Shown piece by piece: positions 1 to 7,922 of a DNA stretch of 64,000 bases. The DNA is from Gordonia sp. ABSL11-1. Its GTDB lineage: Bacteria; Actinomycetota; Actinomycetes; Mycobacteriales; Mycobacteriaceae. The translations under genes and the position numbers were made by a program. Position 1 is the stretch's first letter. Each line of letters opens with the position of its first letter. The notes under the pieces were generated by a model, which saw only the letters and a list, made by a program, of their open reading frames with translations, had not been told where the DNA came from and searched no databases. Location of the stretch: the NCBI RefSeq assembly GCF_030315685.1, contig NZ_JASXSI010000015.1, forward strand, positions 1-64,000. The letters are read 5' to 3'.

Positions 1-184
1 GCACATCAATTCGAACCTGCTGAATCCAGCCTATCGAACACATGTACGAAGCGCAAGGAAATCCGGAAACTATCTCGGCTGTGATGTACCGGAACATCGG
101 TGATGGTTCTGTGTCAGGACCTCGGTGACAGAATCGATGGTCTTGACGGTGGCAGCTCGTCGACGATCACTCTCAGAATGCCAT

Positions 185-598
185 TCACGCCGCCACGATC
201 GGTCGCCGACGGACCTCGCTTCGATAGATGATGCCTCCGAACAGCGCGGACTGGATGATCTCGTCGGCCAGATAGCCATCGATGTCGAGAGGTCGCTCGA
301 TGGCGCCGACGCCACGGTAAGCGCTCAGCATCGGCGTCAATTCATCAGCGGTGAGTCGATACATCTCGCCGCCGAGATCGGTGATGGCCAGGCTTCCCAC
401 ACCGTCCCAGTCGTCGATTCGCGCCCAATGCCGAATCCCGCATCCCTCGACAGCCTCGATCAGGAGTCGCTGGGTGTACAGCGCGCCTCCGACGTGCGCG
501 TGACGATCGCGCATCACCTGCAGGGCAGCGCGATAGGGCACACCATTCTCACGTGCATAGGTCCGGGCGGCGCGCTTCTCCGCATAACGCTCAGTCAT
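185..598 (-). CDS. Hypothetical protein, 137 aa
   Basis: I do not recognise this protein. The chosen start gives an N-terminus MTERYAEKRAARTYAR; the frame stays open further upstream, but that extension (Cys- and Arg-rich) does not look like protein. The N-terminal 30 residues are basic and probably helical, while the middle (around DDWDGVGSLAITDLGG) looks like a compact alpha/beta fold. There is no signal peptide or membrane segment. A long frame on the opposite strand covers the same DNA, but its translation is low-complexity and it continues into the DUF389 remnant downstream, so I prefer this strand. The gene stands alone and is not part of an operon. Confidence 0.5.
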   Translation of the reverse strand: MTERYAEKRAARTYARENGVPYRAALQVMRDRHAHVGGALYTQRLLIEAVEGCGIRHWARIDDWDGVGSLAITDLGGEMYRLTADELTPMLSAYRGVGAIERPLDIDGYLADEIIQSALFGGIIYRSEVRRRPIVAA

Positions 599-778
599 AA
601 TTCGTTCCGCTCCGTGGCCACCCGCGTTTCGATGCCGCACCGAGTCCGAGACGCCGACAATGGGTACGCAGATCCAGCGGACCTTGCCCGTCAACACCGA
701 ACAGGCAACGCGGGTGCCTGCGGCAGCTGGGGTGGCTATGCGAGTAGCGCTGAGGCAAACAGTACAAGACACAAGGCA

Positions 779-1589
779 GTGGTGCTGTACATCGAGATCT
801 GCTCGCCTGCGCATCTGACCGACGACGTCCTGGGGCTGGTGAAAGACGACGAAGCCGTCAGCTCGGTAGCCGTCGTACGGGGTGCGTCGCTCAAACCGGT
901 CGGTGACCTGGTCAAGATCGACGTCGCCCGGGAGGCCGCTGACGACCTGATCAGCGCTGTCGCGCAGTGCGCTCGACGCCGAGCGACGCGCTCCCGGATT
1001 CGGCTCTGATGCGGTCGTCTGGGCGCAGGTCGGTCGGCGCGCCTACGGCGAGTCCGAGCTGAACGTCACCTATCTGGGGTTCATGATCCTGGCAACCGTG
1101 CTGGCGGCGATCGCGGTGGTCCTCGATTCGCAGATCCTCACCGTCGGGGCGATGGTTCTCGGTCCCGAGTTCGGGGTGATCAGGGCCATCTGTGTCGCCG
1201 TGGTACTCTGGCGGCCGAATCTGCTGTGGATGTCGGTGCGCACGTTGGTCGTCGGATTTCGTGGTCGGCATCGTCGCCACGTTCGTGTTCGCCGGGGTCG
1301 TGCGCAGACTCGGATGGGCCACCGTCGACGACCTACGGCATCACCCGGAGACCGAGTTCATCTACTCGCCGGACAAGTGGTCGTTCATCGTCGCGATCCT
1401 CGCCGCCGTCGCCGGTGTCCTGTCGATCACCTCGGCGCGGACGGGTGCACTCTCCGGCGTGTTCATCTCGGTGACCACGATCCCCGGCCGCCGGCAACCT
1501 GGCGCTGGCCGCAGCCTTCGCCGAATGGACCGAGGTCCGCGGCTCCGGGTTGCATCAAGACGATCGCCGAATCACCGCCCGACCCGTGA
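779..1589 (+). pseudogene. DUF389 (TIGR00341-type) membrane protein, multiply frameshifted remnant
   Basis: Pieces of one DUF389 protein can be read by moving through successive frames. An N-terminal piece from GTG 779 holds the typical VVRGASLKPVGDLV and DVAREAADDL. A second piece from about 969 reads ELNVTYLGFMILATVLAAI and then VGAMVLGPEFG. A third from about 1255 reads VVGIVATFVFAGVVRRLGW and SVTTIP. A fourth reads NLALAAAFAEWTEVRG. There are at least three frame changes (near 965, 1253 and 1484), one with an apparent internal deletion, and the last transmembrane helices are missing. Intact members are polytopic membrane proteins of unknown function. Sequencing error could explain one frameshift but not three plus the truncation. 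Confidence 0.8.
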
Positions 1590-1624
1590 GGAGTGCTGGT
1601 CCCGCCCACCACGAAGGAACAACC

Positions 1625-2275
1625 ATGACAACAGAACTCGATCAGGATCGTATCGAACGCGAGATCGCCATCGCCGCGCCGCCGCAGCGGGTGTGGGAGT
1701 TGGTGAGCGAGCCGGGGTGGTACATCAACGACAGGCAGATCGTCGAACACCGCATCGACCGCGACGGTGAGCTGGCCACTGTGCACGACCCCATCCACGG
1801 GGCATTCGTATTCCGGACAGTCGAACTCGACGAGCCCAGGTACGCAGCATTTTGCTGGCTCGCCGACCCCGACGACGCCGACAGCGACTCGACTCTCGTC
1901 GAATTCTGGGTGACACCAGAGGAATCCGGCGGCGGAGTGGTCCTCAAGGTCGCCCAGAGCGGGCTCGCCTCCCTGCCCGGCACCGCCGCGGAGCGCCGTG
2001 AGCGCCTCGACAGCAATGTGGAGGGTTGGCGGATCGAACTGGACTTCGCACGAGCTCATCTCACGCGTGATACAACGGCCAGAGCCGGTCAGGACGCCTC
2101 GAGTGCACGCCGAGCGGCGTCGGCCACTGCACCGTCGGCGCGCGGACCGTGTCCGGGGAACAGGGTCGTCGCGTCGAAGGTGGTGAACGATTCGACCGTC
2201 TGCCGGGCGGTCGCGACATCGTGCTGGAAGGCGTCGGAGATGCACTGCGGACCGGTGATCGTCGAGATGGGGTGA
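1625..2275 (+). CDS. SRPBCC (AHSA1/START-like) family protein with extended C-terminus
   Basis: The start is set by an AAGGA-type ribosome binding site just before ATG 1625. Residues 1-150 have the SRPBCC pattern: an N-terminal strand RIEREIAIAAPPQRVWELVS, a helix after it, central beta strands (GAFVFRTVELDEPRYAAF) and the long C-terminal helix (RRERLDSNVEGWRIELDFAR). Such proteins bind hydrophobic ligands in a helix-grip cavity. The family normally ends near residue 150. This frame runs to 216 residues through about 190 bp that also encode the end of the convergent MBL hydrolase, and that tail is low-complexity. Probably the ancestral stop was lost. The ligand is unknown. Confidence 0.7.
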   Translation: MTTELDQDRIEREIAIAAPPQRVWELVSEPGWYINDRQIVEHRIDRDGELATVHDPIHGAFVFRTVELDEPRYAAFCWLADPDDADSDSTLVEFWVTPEESGGGVVLKVAQSGLASLPGTAAERRERLDSNVEGWRIELDFARAHLTRDTTARAGQDASSARRAASATAPSARGPCPGNRVVASKVVNDSTVCRAVATSCWKASEMHCGPVIVEMG

Positions 2276-2850
2276 CCACTCACGAGTGCGTCCCCGGACA
2301 CCAGCACCTCACCGTCCGCGATGAGGTAGGCGCTATGGCCATCGGTGTGTCCATGAGCGGCCACCGGGACCGGCCGGCCGGGAAGGTCCAGCGGATCGGG
2401 GAATGGCTTTGCCTCCGCAATTCCTTTGCGGCTCAACACACCCAGTGGCATCACCTTGGCCAGCCATCGCAACACTCGCGGTTGGTAGGCGAGCGGCACG
2501 ATGTCACCCGGGCCGGCCTGTTGCAGGTGTTCACGCCGCGCGTGGGAGACTTCGACGGGATCCATGAAGACGTCGAAACCGTACTGTTCCTGCAGGGTGG
2601 CGAGCCCGCCGATGTGGTCGACGTGAGCGTGCGTCAGCAGGGCGCCGCGGATGTCCTCGGGACGCCCGCCGATGTGCCGGATCGACTCGACGACATCGGA
2701 CGCCTGACCCGGGTAGCCGCCGTCGATCAGGGTGATGTCCGTACCCTCTTGCAGCAGAACCCAGTTCACGACGTCGCTGTGCACCAGGAACGCCGACGAC
2801 GACCCGGCGTCGACACGGCTGATCAGGAATGGGCTCCGGCGGACGATCAT
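2089..2850 (-). CDS. Metallo-beta-lactamase-fold hydrolase
   Basis: A 253-aa MBL-fold enzyme with a complete metal-binding set: HAHVDH at residues 74-79, the AHGHTDGH strand around residue 170, SGDAL, and the C-terminal PGHGP histidine motif. The family (glyoxalase II, lactonase, thioesterase-type hydrolases) uses two zinc or iron ions to hydrolyse esters, thioesters or lactones; the substrate cannot be told here. No signal peptide, so cytosolic. It follows aftA with a 4-nt stop/start overlap, so it is probably translationally coupled to the arabinogalactan block. Its 3' end overlaps the convergent SRPBCC frame. Confidence 0.85.
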   Translation of the reverse strand: MIVRRSPFLISRVDAGSSSAFLVHSDVVNWVLLQEGTDITLIDGGYPGQASDVVESIRHIGGRPEDIRGALLTHAHVDHIGGLATLQEQYGFDVFMDPVEVSHARREHLQQAGPGDIVPLAYQPRVLRWLAKVMPLGVLSRKGIAEAKPFPDPLDLPGRPVPVAAHGHTDGHSAYLIADGEVLVSGDALVSGHPISTITGPQCISDAFQHDVATARQTVESFTTFDATTLFPGHGPRADGAVADAARRALEAS

Positions 2851-4796
2851 CGTCGCACCACCACCACGAACGGGCCCACCTCGGTCACGACGAATCGGGG
2901 ATCGGCGAACGCGGCCGGGTCGAAGGTCACTGTGTACCGCTTCACATTCGGGTCATTGGGATAGACGTCCTCGGCCAGCCGCAACGTGTATCCGTCTGCG
3001 GCATAACGGAAGAGGAAGACGTTCGGCGGGGTCCACGGTGAGCGGTCCAACTTCTCGACCAGCTCGTCCGGAGTCGTCGAGTCCGCCCATCGTTCAATGG
3101 CCTTCGCCCGCTTGTCGAACTCCGCCAACGGATTCGCGTAGTGCGACGTCAACCCCTGGAAGCCCCAATAGGGATAGATGGAGAGGAAGCCGTAGTCGGC
3201 GGTGAGCACGACGTTGTCGGTCGCGGGTTTTGTGGTCTGTTCGCGGATGAGCCGATGGATCTCGGGATAGTACGACTCGGCCCCGGGGGGCCGCTGATCG
3301 GCGCGCACGCCGTAGCCGTCGGTATCGGTGTAAGCGGTGGTGATCTCGGTCGACAGGAAGCCGGGGACGTCTTGGGCCACGGCCATCGCGGCGACCGTTG
3401 CGACTGCGCCGATGGCGAAGCGGACATCACCGAATCTGCCGACGGCCCATCGCGACAGGTCGGCGAGTGCGAGAACACCGGCGGCCGCCAGTGTGGCGTT
3501 CAGGATCGGGTCGAGGCGGAACGACAACAGCGTGGTCCCGCCGGCCGTCAGCAGCATCGACAGCAGGCAGAACAGGTAGATGGTGGCCACCGCGATGCCG
3601 AGTGCCAGGGCGACCGTGCGATTCCGGAACCGCAACAGGATCCAGATCAGGCCGACCAGACTGAGCAGCCCGACCAGGGTCAGGTGGAAGAACGGCAGCG
3701 GAAGGATCGCGCCGCGTTCGGGTAGATAGTGCTCCGCGGTGCCGCCGCTCGCGGGTTCGCTGCGCAGCCGCGACCACAGGTAGGGCGCCCACACCAGCAG
3801 GGCGATGAGGCCGGAGATGGCCGCGATCGACGCCAGTCTTCCGATGATCGCCCCGATGACCGATCGTCGTCGGCCGGACACGGTGGCGTCGGGAACGGCC
3901 TTGTTGGCCGCGCCGATCCACGCCTGCACGACGAGATAGCACGCCATCAGCACCGCGGTCAGCGCGAACAGACCGGTGTACAGCGTGTAGAACGTGGCGC
4001 TCAGACCGAGGAAGGCGCCCGACGCCACGACGGCCGGCCAACTCGTACCCGATCGCAGCCCGCCGACCGGGCCGCCGGCGGAGCGAGATTGCCCGCGCAG
4101 CGCGTAGAGCATCGTGATGAGCATCGGGACGCCGAGCAGCACCAGAACCGCCGCATAGGGTTCCGGCGAGGCGAACATCAGAGTGATGACGGTGACCGCG
4201 AGGGCGATCGGAATGCCGCGCGTGGCGCCGAGCATCCGGTTCCACAGCAGGATGCCGACCGCGGCGGCCGCCGCCATCGACAGGATGGCCCACGGCTTGT
4301 AGGCCTCCCATCCGGGCAGGCCTTCCAATCCCGCGTAGCGCCCGCCCCACCAGAACCAGCCGGCCGGATAGTACGGCGGCAGGTCCAGATACGTCATGTC
4401 CGCGAGCCGCGGACTGCTCGTCATGCGCGTGAGGTACTCGGTGCGGAACTCCTGATCGACCGACAATCCGAACAGGTAGAGCTTCGTCGCGCCCAGTGGC
4501 ATGCCGAGGGTGACGGTGACGAGACCGGCGGTCGCGATCGTCGAGACCAGGCTCGTCAGCCAGCCGGTCGACGACCGTCCGGAACGGTGGCGGTTGAGCA
4601 GCACCACGAGCACCAGCGCTGCGACGGCCACGACCTGGCCGACGGTCGTCAGGGCGCGGGTGACGTTGGAGGAGTTGAACGACGGCCAGTCGACCGTCGC
4701 GATGACCTTGAGGCCGACGAACGCGACGAGCGCACCGACGATCGCGCCGATGAACAGCTCGCCGACGTCCCGGGCGCGGCGAACGGTCGTGTTCAC
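2847..4796 (-). CDS. aftA: Galactan 5-O-arabinofuranosyltransferase AftA
   Basis: A 649-aa polytopic GT-C glycosyltransferase. About a dozen hydrophobic helices span residues 12-480, followed by a roughly 150-residue soluble C-terminal domain that would lie outside the membrane. The first long external loop carries the acidic SVDQEFRTEYLTRM motif typical of AftA, then the PPYYPAGWFWWGGR segment. AftA primes the galactan by transferring the first arabinofuranose from decaprenyl-phosphoarabinose. Identification is reinforced by dprE2 and dprE1 immediately upstream, which make that donor, in the same order as mycobacterial Rv3790-Rv3792. The gap to dprE2 is 2 bp, so they are co-transcribed. No emb genes follow; an MBL hydrolase does. 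Confidence 0.93.
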   Translation of the reverse strand: MNTTVRRARDVGELFIGAIVGALVAFVGLKVIATVDWPSFNSSNVTRALTTVGQVVAVAALVLVVLLNRHRSGRSSTGWLTSLVSTIATAGLVTVTLGMPLGATKLYLFGLSVDQEFRTEYLTRMTSSPRLADMTYLDLPPYYPAGWFWWGGRYAGLEGLPGWEAYKPWAILSMAAAAAVGILLWNRMLGATRGIPIALAVTVITLMFASPEPYAAVLVLLGVPMLITMLYALRGQSRSAGGPVGGLRSGTSWPAVVASGAFLGLSATFYTLYTGLFALTAVLMACYLVVQAWIGAANKAVPDATVSGRRRSVIGAIIGRLASIAAISGLIALLVWAPYLWSRLRSEPASGGTAEHYLPERGAILPLPFFHLTLVGLLSLVGLIWILLRFRNRTVALALGIAVATIYLFCLLSMLLTAGGTTLLSFRLDPILNATLAAAGVLALADLSRWAVGRFGDVRFAIGAVATVAAMAVAQDVPGFLSTEITTAYTDTDGYGVRADQRPPGAESYYPEIHRLIREQTTKPATDNVVLTADYGFLSIYPYWGFQGLTSHYANPLAEFDKRAKAIERWADSTTPDELVEKLDRSPWTPPNVFLFRYAADGYTLRLAEDVYPNDPNVKRYTVTFDPAAFADPRFVVTEVGPFVVVVRR

Positions 4797-4798
4797 GA

Positions 4799-5560
4799 TC
4801 AGATGGGCAGACGACGGAAGATCGGCCGCGGGATGTGCCGCAGGATCATCATCACGAACCGGAACGGACCGGGCGCCCAGACGATCTCCTTGTGCTTGTC
4901 GGCCGCCGCGACCGCCATACGTGCGACGTCCTCTTTGTTGACCGTCAACGGTGCCTCCGCGACGTGGGCGGAGAGTCGGGTGCGGACCTGTCCGGGCCGG
5001 ACGACGAGGACGTGGATGCCGAACGGGCGCAGGGCGTCCCCGAGGCCGAGATAGAAGCCGTCGAGGCCGGCCTTGGTGGAGCCGTACACGAAGTTGCTGC
5101 GCCGCACGCGTTCTCCGGCGACGGAGCTCATCGCGATGATCTGACCGAAGCCCTGGGCGCGCATCTTCTCGCCGAGGAGCACGCCGACGGAGACCGCGGC
5201 AGTGTAGTTGATCCCGACCTCGGTCACCGCGGTTCTCTGGTCCTGCCAGGCCTTCTCGTCGTCGGGCTGGATGCCGAACGCGACGATCGCGACATCGATG
5301 TCACCGCCGGCGAACGCCTTGTCCAGCACGGCCGGATGGGTGTCCGGGGCGAGGGCGTCGAAGTCGATCTGTTCGACGCTCGCAGCGCCCGCCTTCTGCA
5401 TCTTCTCGACGGCCGCGGCGGCGGTGGGGTCGCCGGGCACGGTGGCCAGCACCACCCGGATCGGGCCCTTCTTCAGGTACTCCTCGGTGATGGCCAGGCC
5501 GATCTCGGAACTGCCTCCGAGGACGAGGACGGACCGCGGCACGCCGACAGCGTTGATCAT
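4799..5560 (-). CDS. dprE2: Decaprenylphosphoryl-2-keto-ribose reductase DprE2
   Basis: A 253-aa short-chain dehydrogenase with the NAD-binding LGGSSEIG motif at residues 14-21 and the catalytic triad Ser146, Tyr159, Lys163 (YGSTK). Length and neighbours match DprE2, which reduces decaprenylphosphoryl-2-keto-erythro-pentofuranose to decaprenylphosphoryl-arabinose, the second half of the DprE1/DprE2 epimerase reaction. The C-terminal segment ([20 protein letters not shown]) looks membrane-associating. It sits 57 bp after dprE1 and 2 bp before aftA. Confidence 0.95.
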   Translation of the reverse strand: MINAVGVPRSVLVLGGSSEIGLAITEEYLKKGPIRVVLATVPGDPTAAAAVEKMQKAGAASVEQIDFDALAPDTHPAVLDKAFAGGDIDVAIVAFGIQPDDEKAWQDQRTAVTEVGINYTAAVSVGVLLGEKMRAQGFGQIIAMSSVAGERVRRSNFVYGSTKAGLDGFYLGLGDALRPFGIHVLVVRPGQVRTRLSAHVAEAPLTVNKEDVARMAVAAADKHKEIVWAPGPFRFVMMILRHIPRPIFRRLPI

Positions 5561-5617
5561 GATGTGGATTTCCCTTCGAAGCTGTTGCGCATCAGGATGA
5601 TTCGTATCGGGCTCGGG

Positions 5618-7036
5618 TCAGATCAGTTCGAGGCGACGACCCATGTCGGACATGAAGACCTTGTCCGGGTCGACGCGACGACGGGTCGCGATCCACTCGT
5701 CGATCCGCGGGTACATGGCGTGGAAGGTGTCGGCGGACGTCCGAGAGTCCTTGGCGGTGTAGAGGCGCCCGCCGATCGACATCACCCGCCGGTCGAGTTC
5801 GTTGCAGAACTCGGCCAGTCCCTTCTTGATCGGGAAGTCGACGCAGATGTTCCAGCCGGCCATCGGGAAGGACAGCGGCGCTTGGTTTCCGGGCCCGAAG
5901 AGCTTGAACACGTTGAGGAAGCTGACGTGTCCGGATGCCTGGATGTCGATGATGATCTGTTTGAACTCCTCGACGGCCTCCGGCGGCACGATGAACTGGT
6001 ACTGCAGGAAGCCCTTCGAGCCGTAGGCGCGATTCCAGTTCCCGAACAGATCCAGCGGGTGATAGAACTTCGTCAGGTTCTGGATCTTGCCGGTGTAATT
6101 CCCGCCCATCCGGTAGTAGGCCTCGCCGACGATGGAGAAGTCGAACCTGTTGGCCAGACCGTTCGGAAAGATGTCCGGGAAGTTCATGAGTGTCGGGGCG
6201 TCGAACTTGAGTGGATCCTTCGCCAGCTCCGGCGGCAGCTGGTCCAGTGTGGCGAGCGATCCGCGCGAGAACGTACCGCGCCCGAGTTTCGGCGGTTTGC
6301 TGATCGCGTCGAACCAACCCGAGGAGTAGGTGTAGTTCGACTCGCTGCCGTCCTGATGCAGCGCAATCGTCTCGTCGAGCGTGCTCGTGACCGTGCCGTC
6401 GGCGATGAAGTAGGCCGTCTCGGTGCGGGTCATCCGGATCTTGGCCCGCAGGATGATGCCGGTGAGTCCGATGCCGCCGATCGTCGCCCAGAAGATGGAG
6501 GCGTCGGGGTCGTCGTCGGTGCCCTCGGGGGTGATCGTGATGATCTTGCCGCTCGCGAGGAGCAGCGTGATCTCGACGACGTGGTTGCCGAAGCTTCCCG
6601 CGCTGTGATGGTTCTTGCCGTGGATATCGCAGCCGATCGCGCCGCCGACGGTGACCTGGCGCGTACCCGGCAGCACCGGCACCCACAGGCCATGCGGCAG
6701 TCCCACGCGCATGAGGGTGTCGAGATCCACGCCCGCGTCGACGTCGACGATGGCCGTCGACTCGTCAATCGAGTAGATGCGGTCCAGCGGCGTCATGTCG
6801 ATGGTGAGACCGCCGGCGTTCTGCGCGTTCTCGCCGTACGAACGCCCGAGTCCGCGGGCGATCACGCCGCGCTTGAGGTAGTCCGGTTTGTCGGCATTGT
6901 CGTCGGCCACGCGCGCGACCGCCTCCGCGATGACCTCGGGATACGGGGTCGACAGCACGTGTCCCTCGATGGGCATCGTGCGGCCCCACCCCATCAGGTT
7001 GCGGGTCTCGATCGGCAACAACTCTTCAGTAGACAT
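5618..7036 (-). CDS. dprE1: Decaprenylphosphoryl-beta-D-ribose oxidase DprE1
   Basis: A 472-aa FAD-dependent oxidase of the vanillyl-alcohol-oxidase type. The N-terminal FAD domain includes [16 protein letters not shown] (residues 61-76) and [17 protein letters not shown] (128-144). The substrate domain ends in the family-typical [10 protein letters not shown]. It oxidises decaprenylphosphoryl-ribose at C2' on the periplasmic face, the first step to the arabinose donor. The cysteine attacked by benzothiazinones in the M. tuberculosis enzyme is present (WNICVDFP, Cys398 here), so the native enzyme is predicted to be benzothiazinone-sensitive. First gene of the dprE1-dprE2-aftA-MBL operon. The usual partner gtrA is not adjacent; it lies 36 kb away. 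Confidence 0.96.
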   Translation of the reverse strand: MSTEELLPIETRNLMGWGRTMPIEGHVLSTPYPEVIAEAVARVADDNADKPDYLKRGVIARGLGRSYGENAQNAGGLTIDMTPLDRIYSIDESTAIVDVDAGVDLDTLMRVGLPHGLWVPVLPGTRQVTVGGAIGCDIHGKNHHSAGSFGNHVVEITLLLASGKIITITPEGTDDDPDASIFWATIGGIGLTGIILRAKIRMTRTETAYFIADGTVTSTLDETIALHQDGSESNYTYSSGWFDAISKPPKLGRGTFSRGSLATLDQLPPELAKDPLKFDAPTLMNFPDIFPNGLANRFDFSIVGEAYYRMGGNYTGKIQNLTKFYHPLDLFGNWNRAYGSKGFLQYQFIVPPEAVEEFKQIIIDIQASGHVSFLNVFKLFGPGNQAPLSFPMAGWNICVDFPIKKGLAEFCNELDRRVMSIGGRLYTAKDSRTSADTFHAMYPRIDEWIATRRRVDPDKVFMSDMGRRLELI

Positions 7037-7141
7037 CGCCCATGAGGGTACCTGGCCGCCTGCGCGGTCTGTTCCCGATCAGATTCTGCTGGTGACAGGG
7101 GCGGGGACGGCGCTCGAGGATTGCGACGGACCCCTGGCGGC

Positions 7142-7234
7142 CTACGAACCGCTGCTGCCGGTGACTATCGACTCGGCGATGTCCCACAGCATGTTGTCGA
7201 AAGCTTCGATCGCATAGAAGATCGCTGCGAGCAT
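7142..7234 (-). CDS. Possible 30-aa small hydrophobic peptide
   Basis: A 30-codon frame beginning MLAAIFYAIEAFDNMLWDIA and ending TGSSGS, preceded by a purine-rich stretch (GAAAGAGTGG) six bases upstream. It looks like a single amphipathic helix with alternating acidic and hydrophobic residues and a flexible tail, a shape seen in the short cell-wall porins of corynebacteria. I see no sequence identity to support that assignment. The 150 bp upstream are strikingly AT-rich for this genome and contain a 12-bp palindrome. The frame stays open further upstream, but the added residues look like non-coding translation. It may be a real small gene or chance. Confidence 0.35.
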   Translation of the reverse strand: MLAAIFYAIEAFDNMLWDIAESIVTGSSGS

Positions 7235-7285
7235 TGTGTACCACTCTTTCTTTCGACGCCGTTCCCGACGTATCCGATTATTTCT

Positions 7286-7297
7286 CAACAATTGTTG
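7286..7297. promoter_or_regulatory. 12-bp palindrome in AT-rich intergenic DNA
   Basis: A perfect CAACAATTGTTG palindrome lies inside an AT-rich stretch (about 7240-7380) about 50 bp upstream of the possible 30-aa peptide gene, which reads on the minus strand. The rest of the 7037-7485 gap shows no other gene that I can support. The palindrome could be an operator or just a by-product of AT richness. Confidence 0.3.
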
Positions 7298-7485
7298 CGT
7301 GATACAGAGGAACACTTTGCGTTGCTTCGTATCATTTGTCACCTTACGATTCTTTTCAGTTCATGGTGGCAATATCGGTGATGCCGTCACGATCAGACGC
7401 GGAGCACCGTGCGGCTTGCTCGCCGATGAATTCCTGGTGATGCCCTGCTCGGCCTGAGGGACACGCAGACTTCGAGGAGGCCGTC

Positions 7486-7770
7486 ATGAACACGCCACTG
7501 GGCAAGACGTTCACTGCCGTCCACTGCCGTCGTGGAGAGGGCCCGGCGGCCGGTGGTTGGACCCATGTGGTCACTGACTGGACCGCGGCGCATTTCGGGA
7601 CACGCGGTCTGGTGAAGGTCACCGGCACCATCGACGGCAGCCCGTTCGAGAGCTCGTTCATGGCGCTCGGCGACGGCCGGCACAAGCTCCCGATCACGGT
7701 GGCATTTCTGTCGCAGATCGGGAAAGGGATCGGCGATGAGGTGGAGGTGTCGTTGACGCAGCGTCGATGA
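7486..7770 (+). CDS. DUF1905 family protein
   Basis: A 94-aa protein with a strong ribosome binding site (GAGGAGG, 6 nt before ATG). It has the DUF1905 layout: a short beta-barrel with [22 protein letters not shown], then [23 protein letters not shown]. The function of the family is unknown. The last 200 bp of the gene are inside the 352-bp direct repeat created by transposon insertion, yet the gene is complete. Before the insertion it was convergent with the diiron oxygenase gene now at 30057. Confidence 0.8.
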   Translation: MNTPLGKTFTAVHCRRGEGPAAGGWTHVVTDWTAAHFGTRGLVKVTGTIDGSPFESSFMALGDGRHKLPITVAFLSQIGKGIGDEVEVSLTQRR

Positions 7771-7922
7771 ATCGGCGCCTACAGCATGTGTACCTTCCGA
7801 TAGATGCGGGCCGCCGCGGGAGTGAGTAGGCCTACTTCGTCAAGAAATTGCATCAGGTGAGCGCAGCCGCTGCGGACCATCGATTGGAAATGATGATTCG
7901 CACGCATCTCGGCGACCGCCCG
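7571..7922. repeat. Left 352-bp direct repeat (target duplication of the composite transposon)
   Basis: These 352 bp recur at 29849-30200 in the same orientation, with no difference found in the stretches I compared by eye. The left copy begins TCACTGACTGG inside the DUF1905 gene and ends CGACCGCCCG, where the left IS begins. The right copy begins exactly where the right IS ends. Sequence outside the two copies does not match. This is the geometry of a target-site duplication, and the length is within the range reported for IS1634-family elements (tens to several hundred bp). Confidence 0.92.
7779..7922 (-). pseudogene. 3' fragment of the diiron oxygenase gene, left by target duplication
   Basis: This is a copy of the last 48 codons, including the stop, of the AurF-type oxygenase at 30057-30995, cut by the left IS end. 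It has no start of its own. It exists only because the 352-bp target was duplicated. Confidence 0.9.

Noticed and set aside
125..1009. A 294-codon plus-strand frame covering most of the first kilobase
   Set aside because: Its first 210 codons have low-complexity, frame-shadow character and lie opposite a better-looking minus-strand gene; only its last part (from about 779) is real, as the first piece of the DUF389 pseudogene.
4835..7045. A 736-codon plus-strand frame antisense to dprE2 and dprE1
   Set aside because: Rich in Arg, Asp, Gly, His and Val with no domain, the usual look of the antisense of a GC-rich gene. The minus-strand genes are unmistakable.
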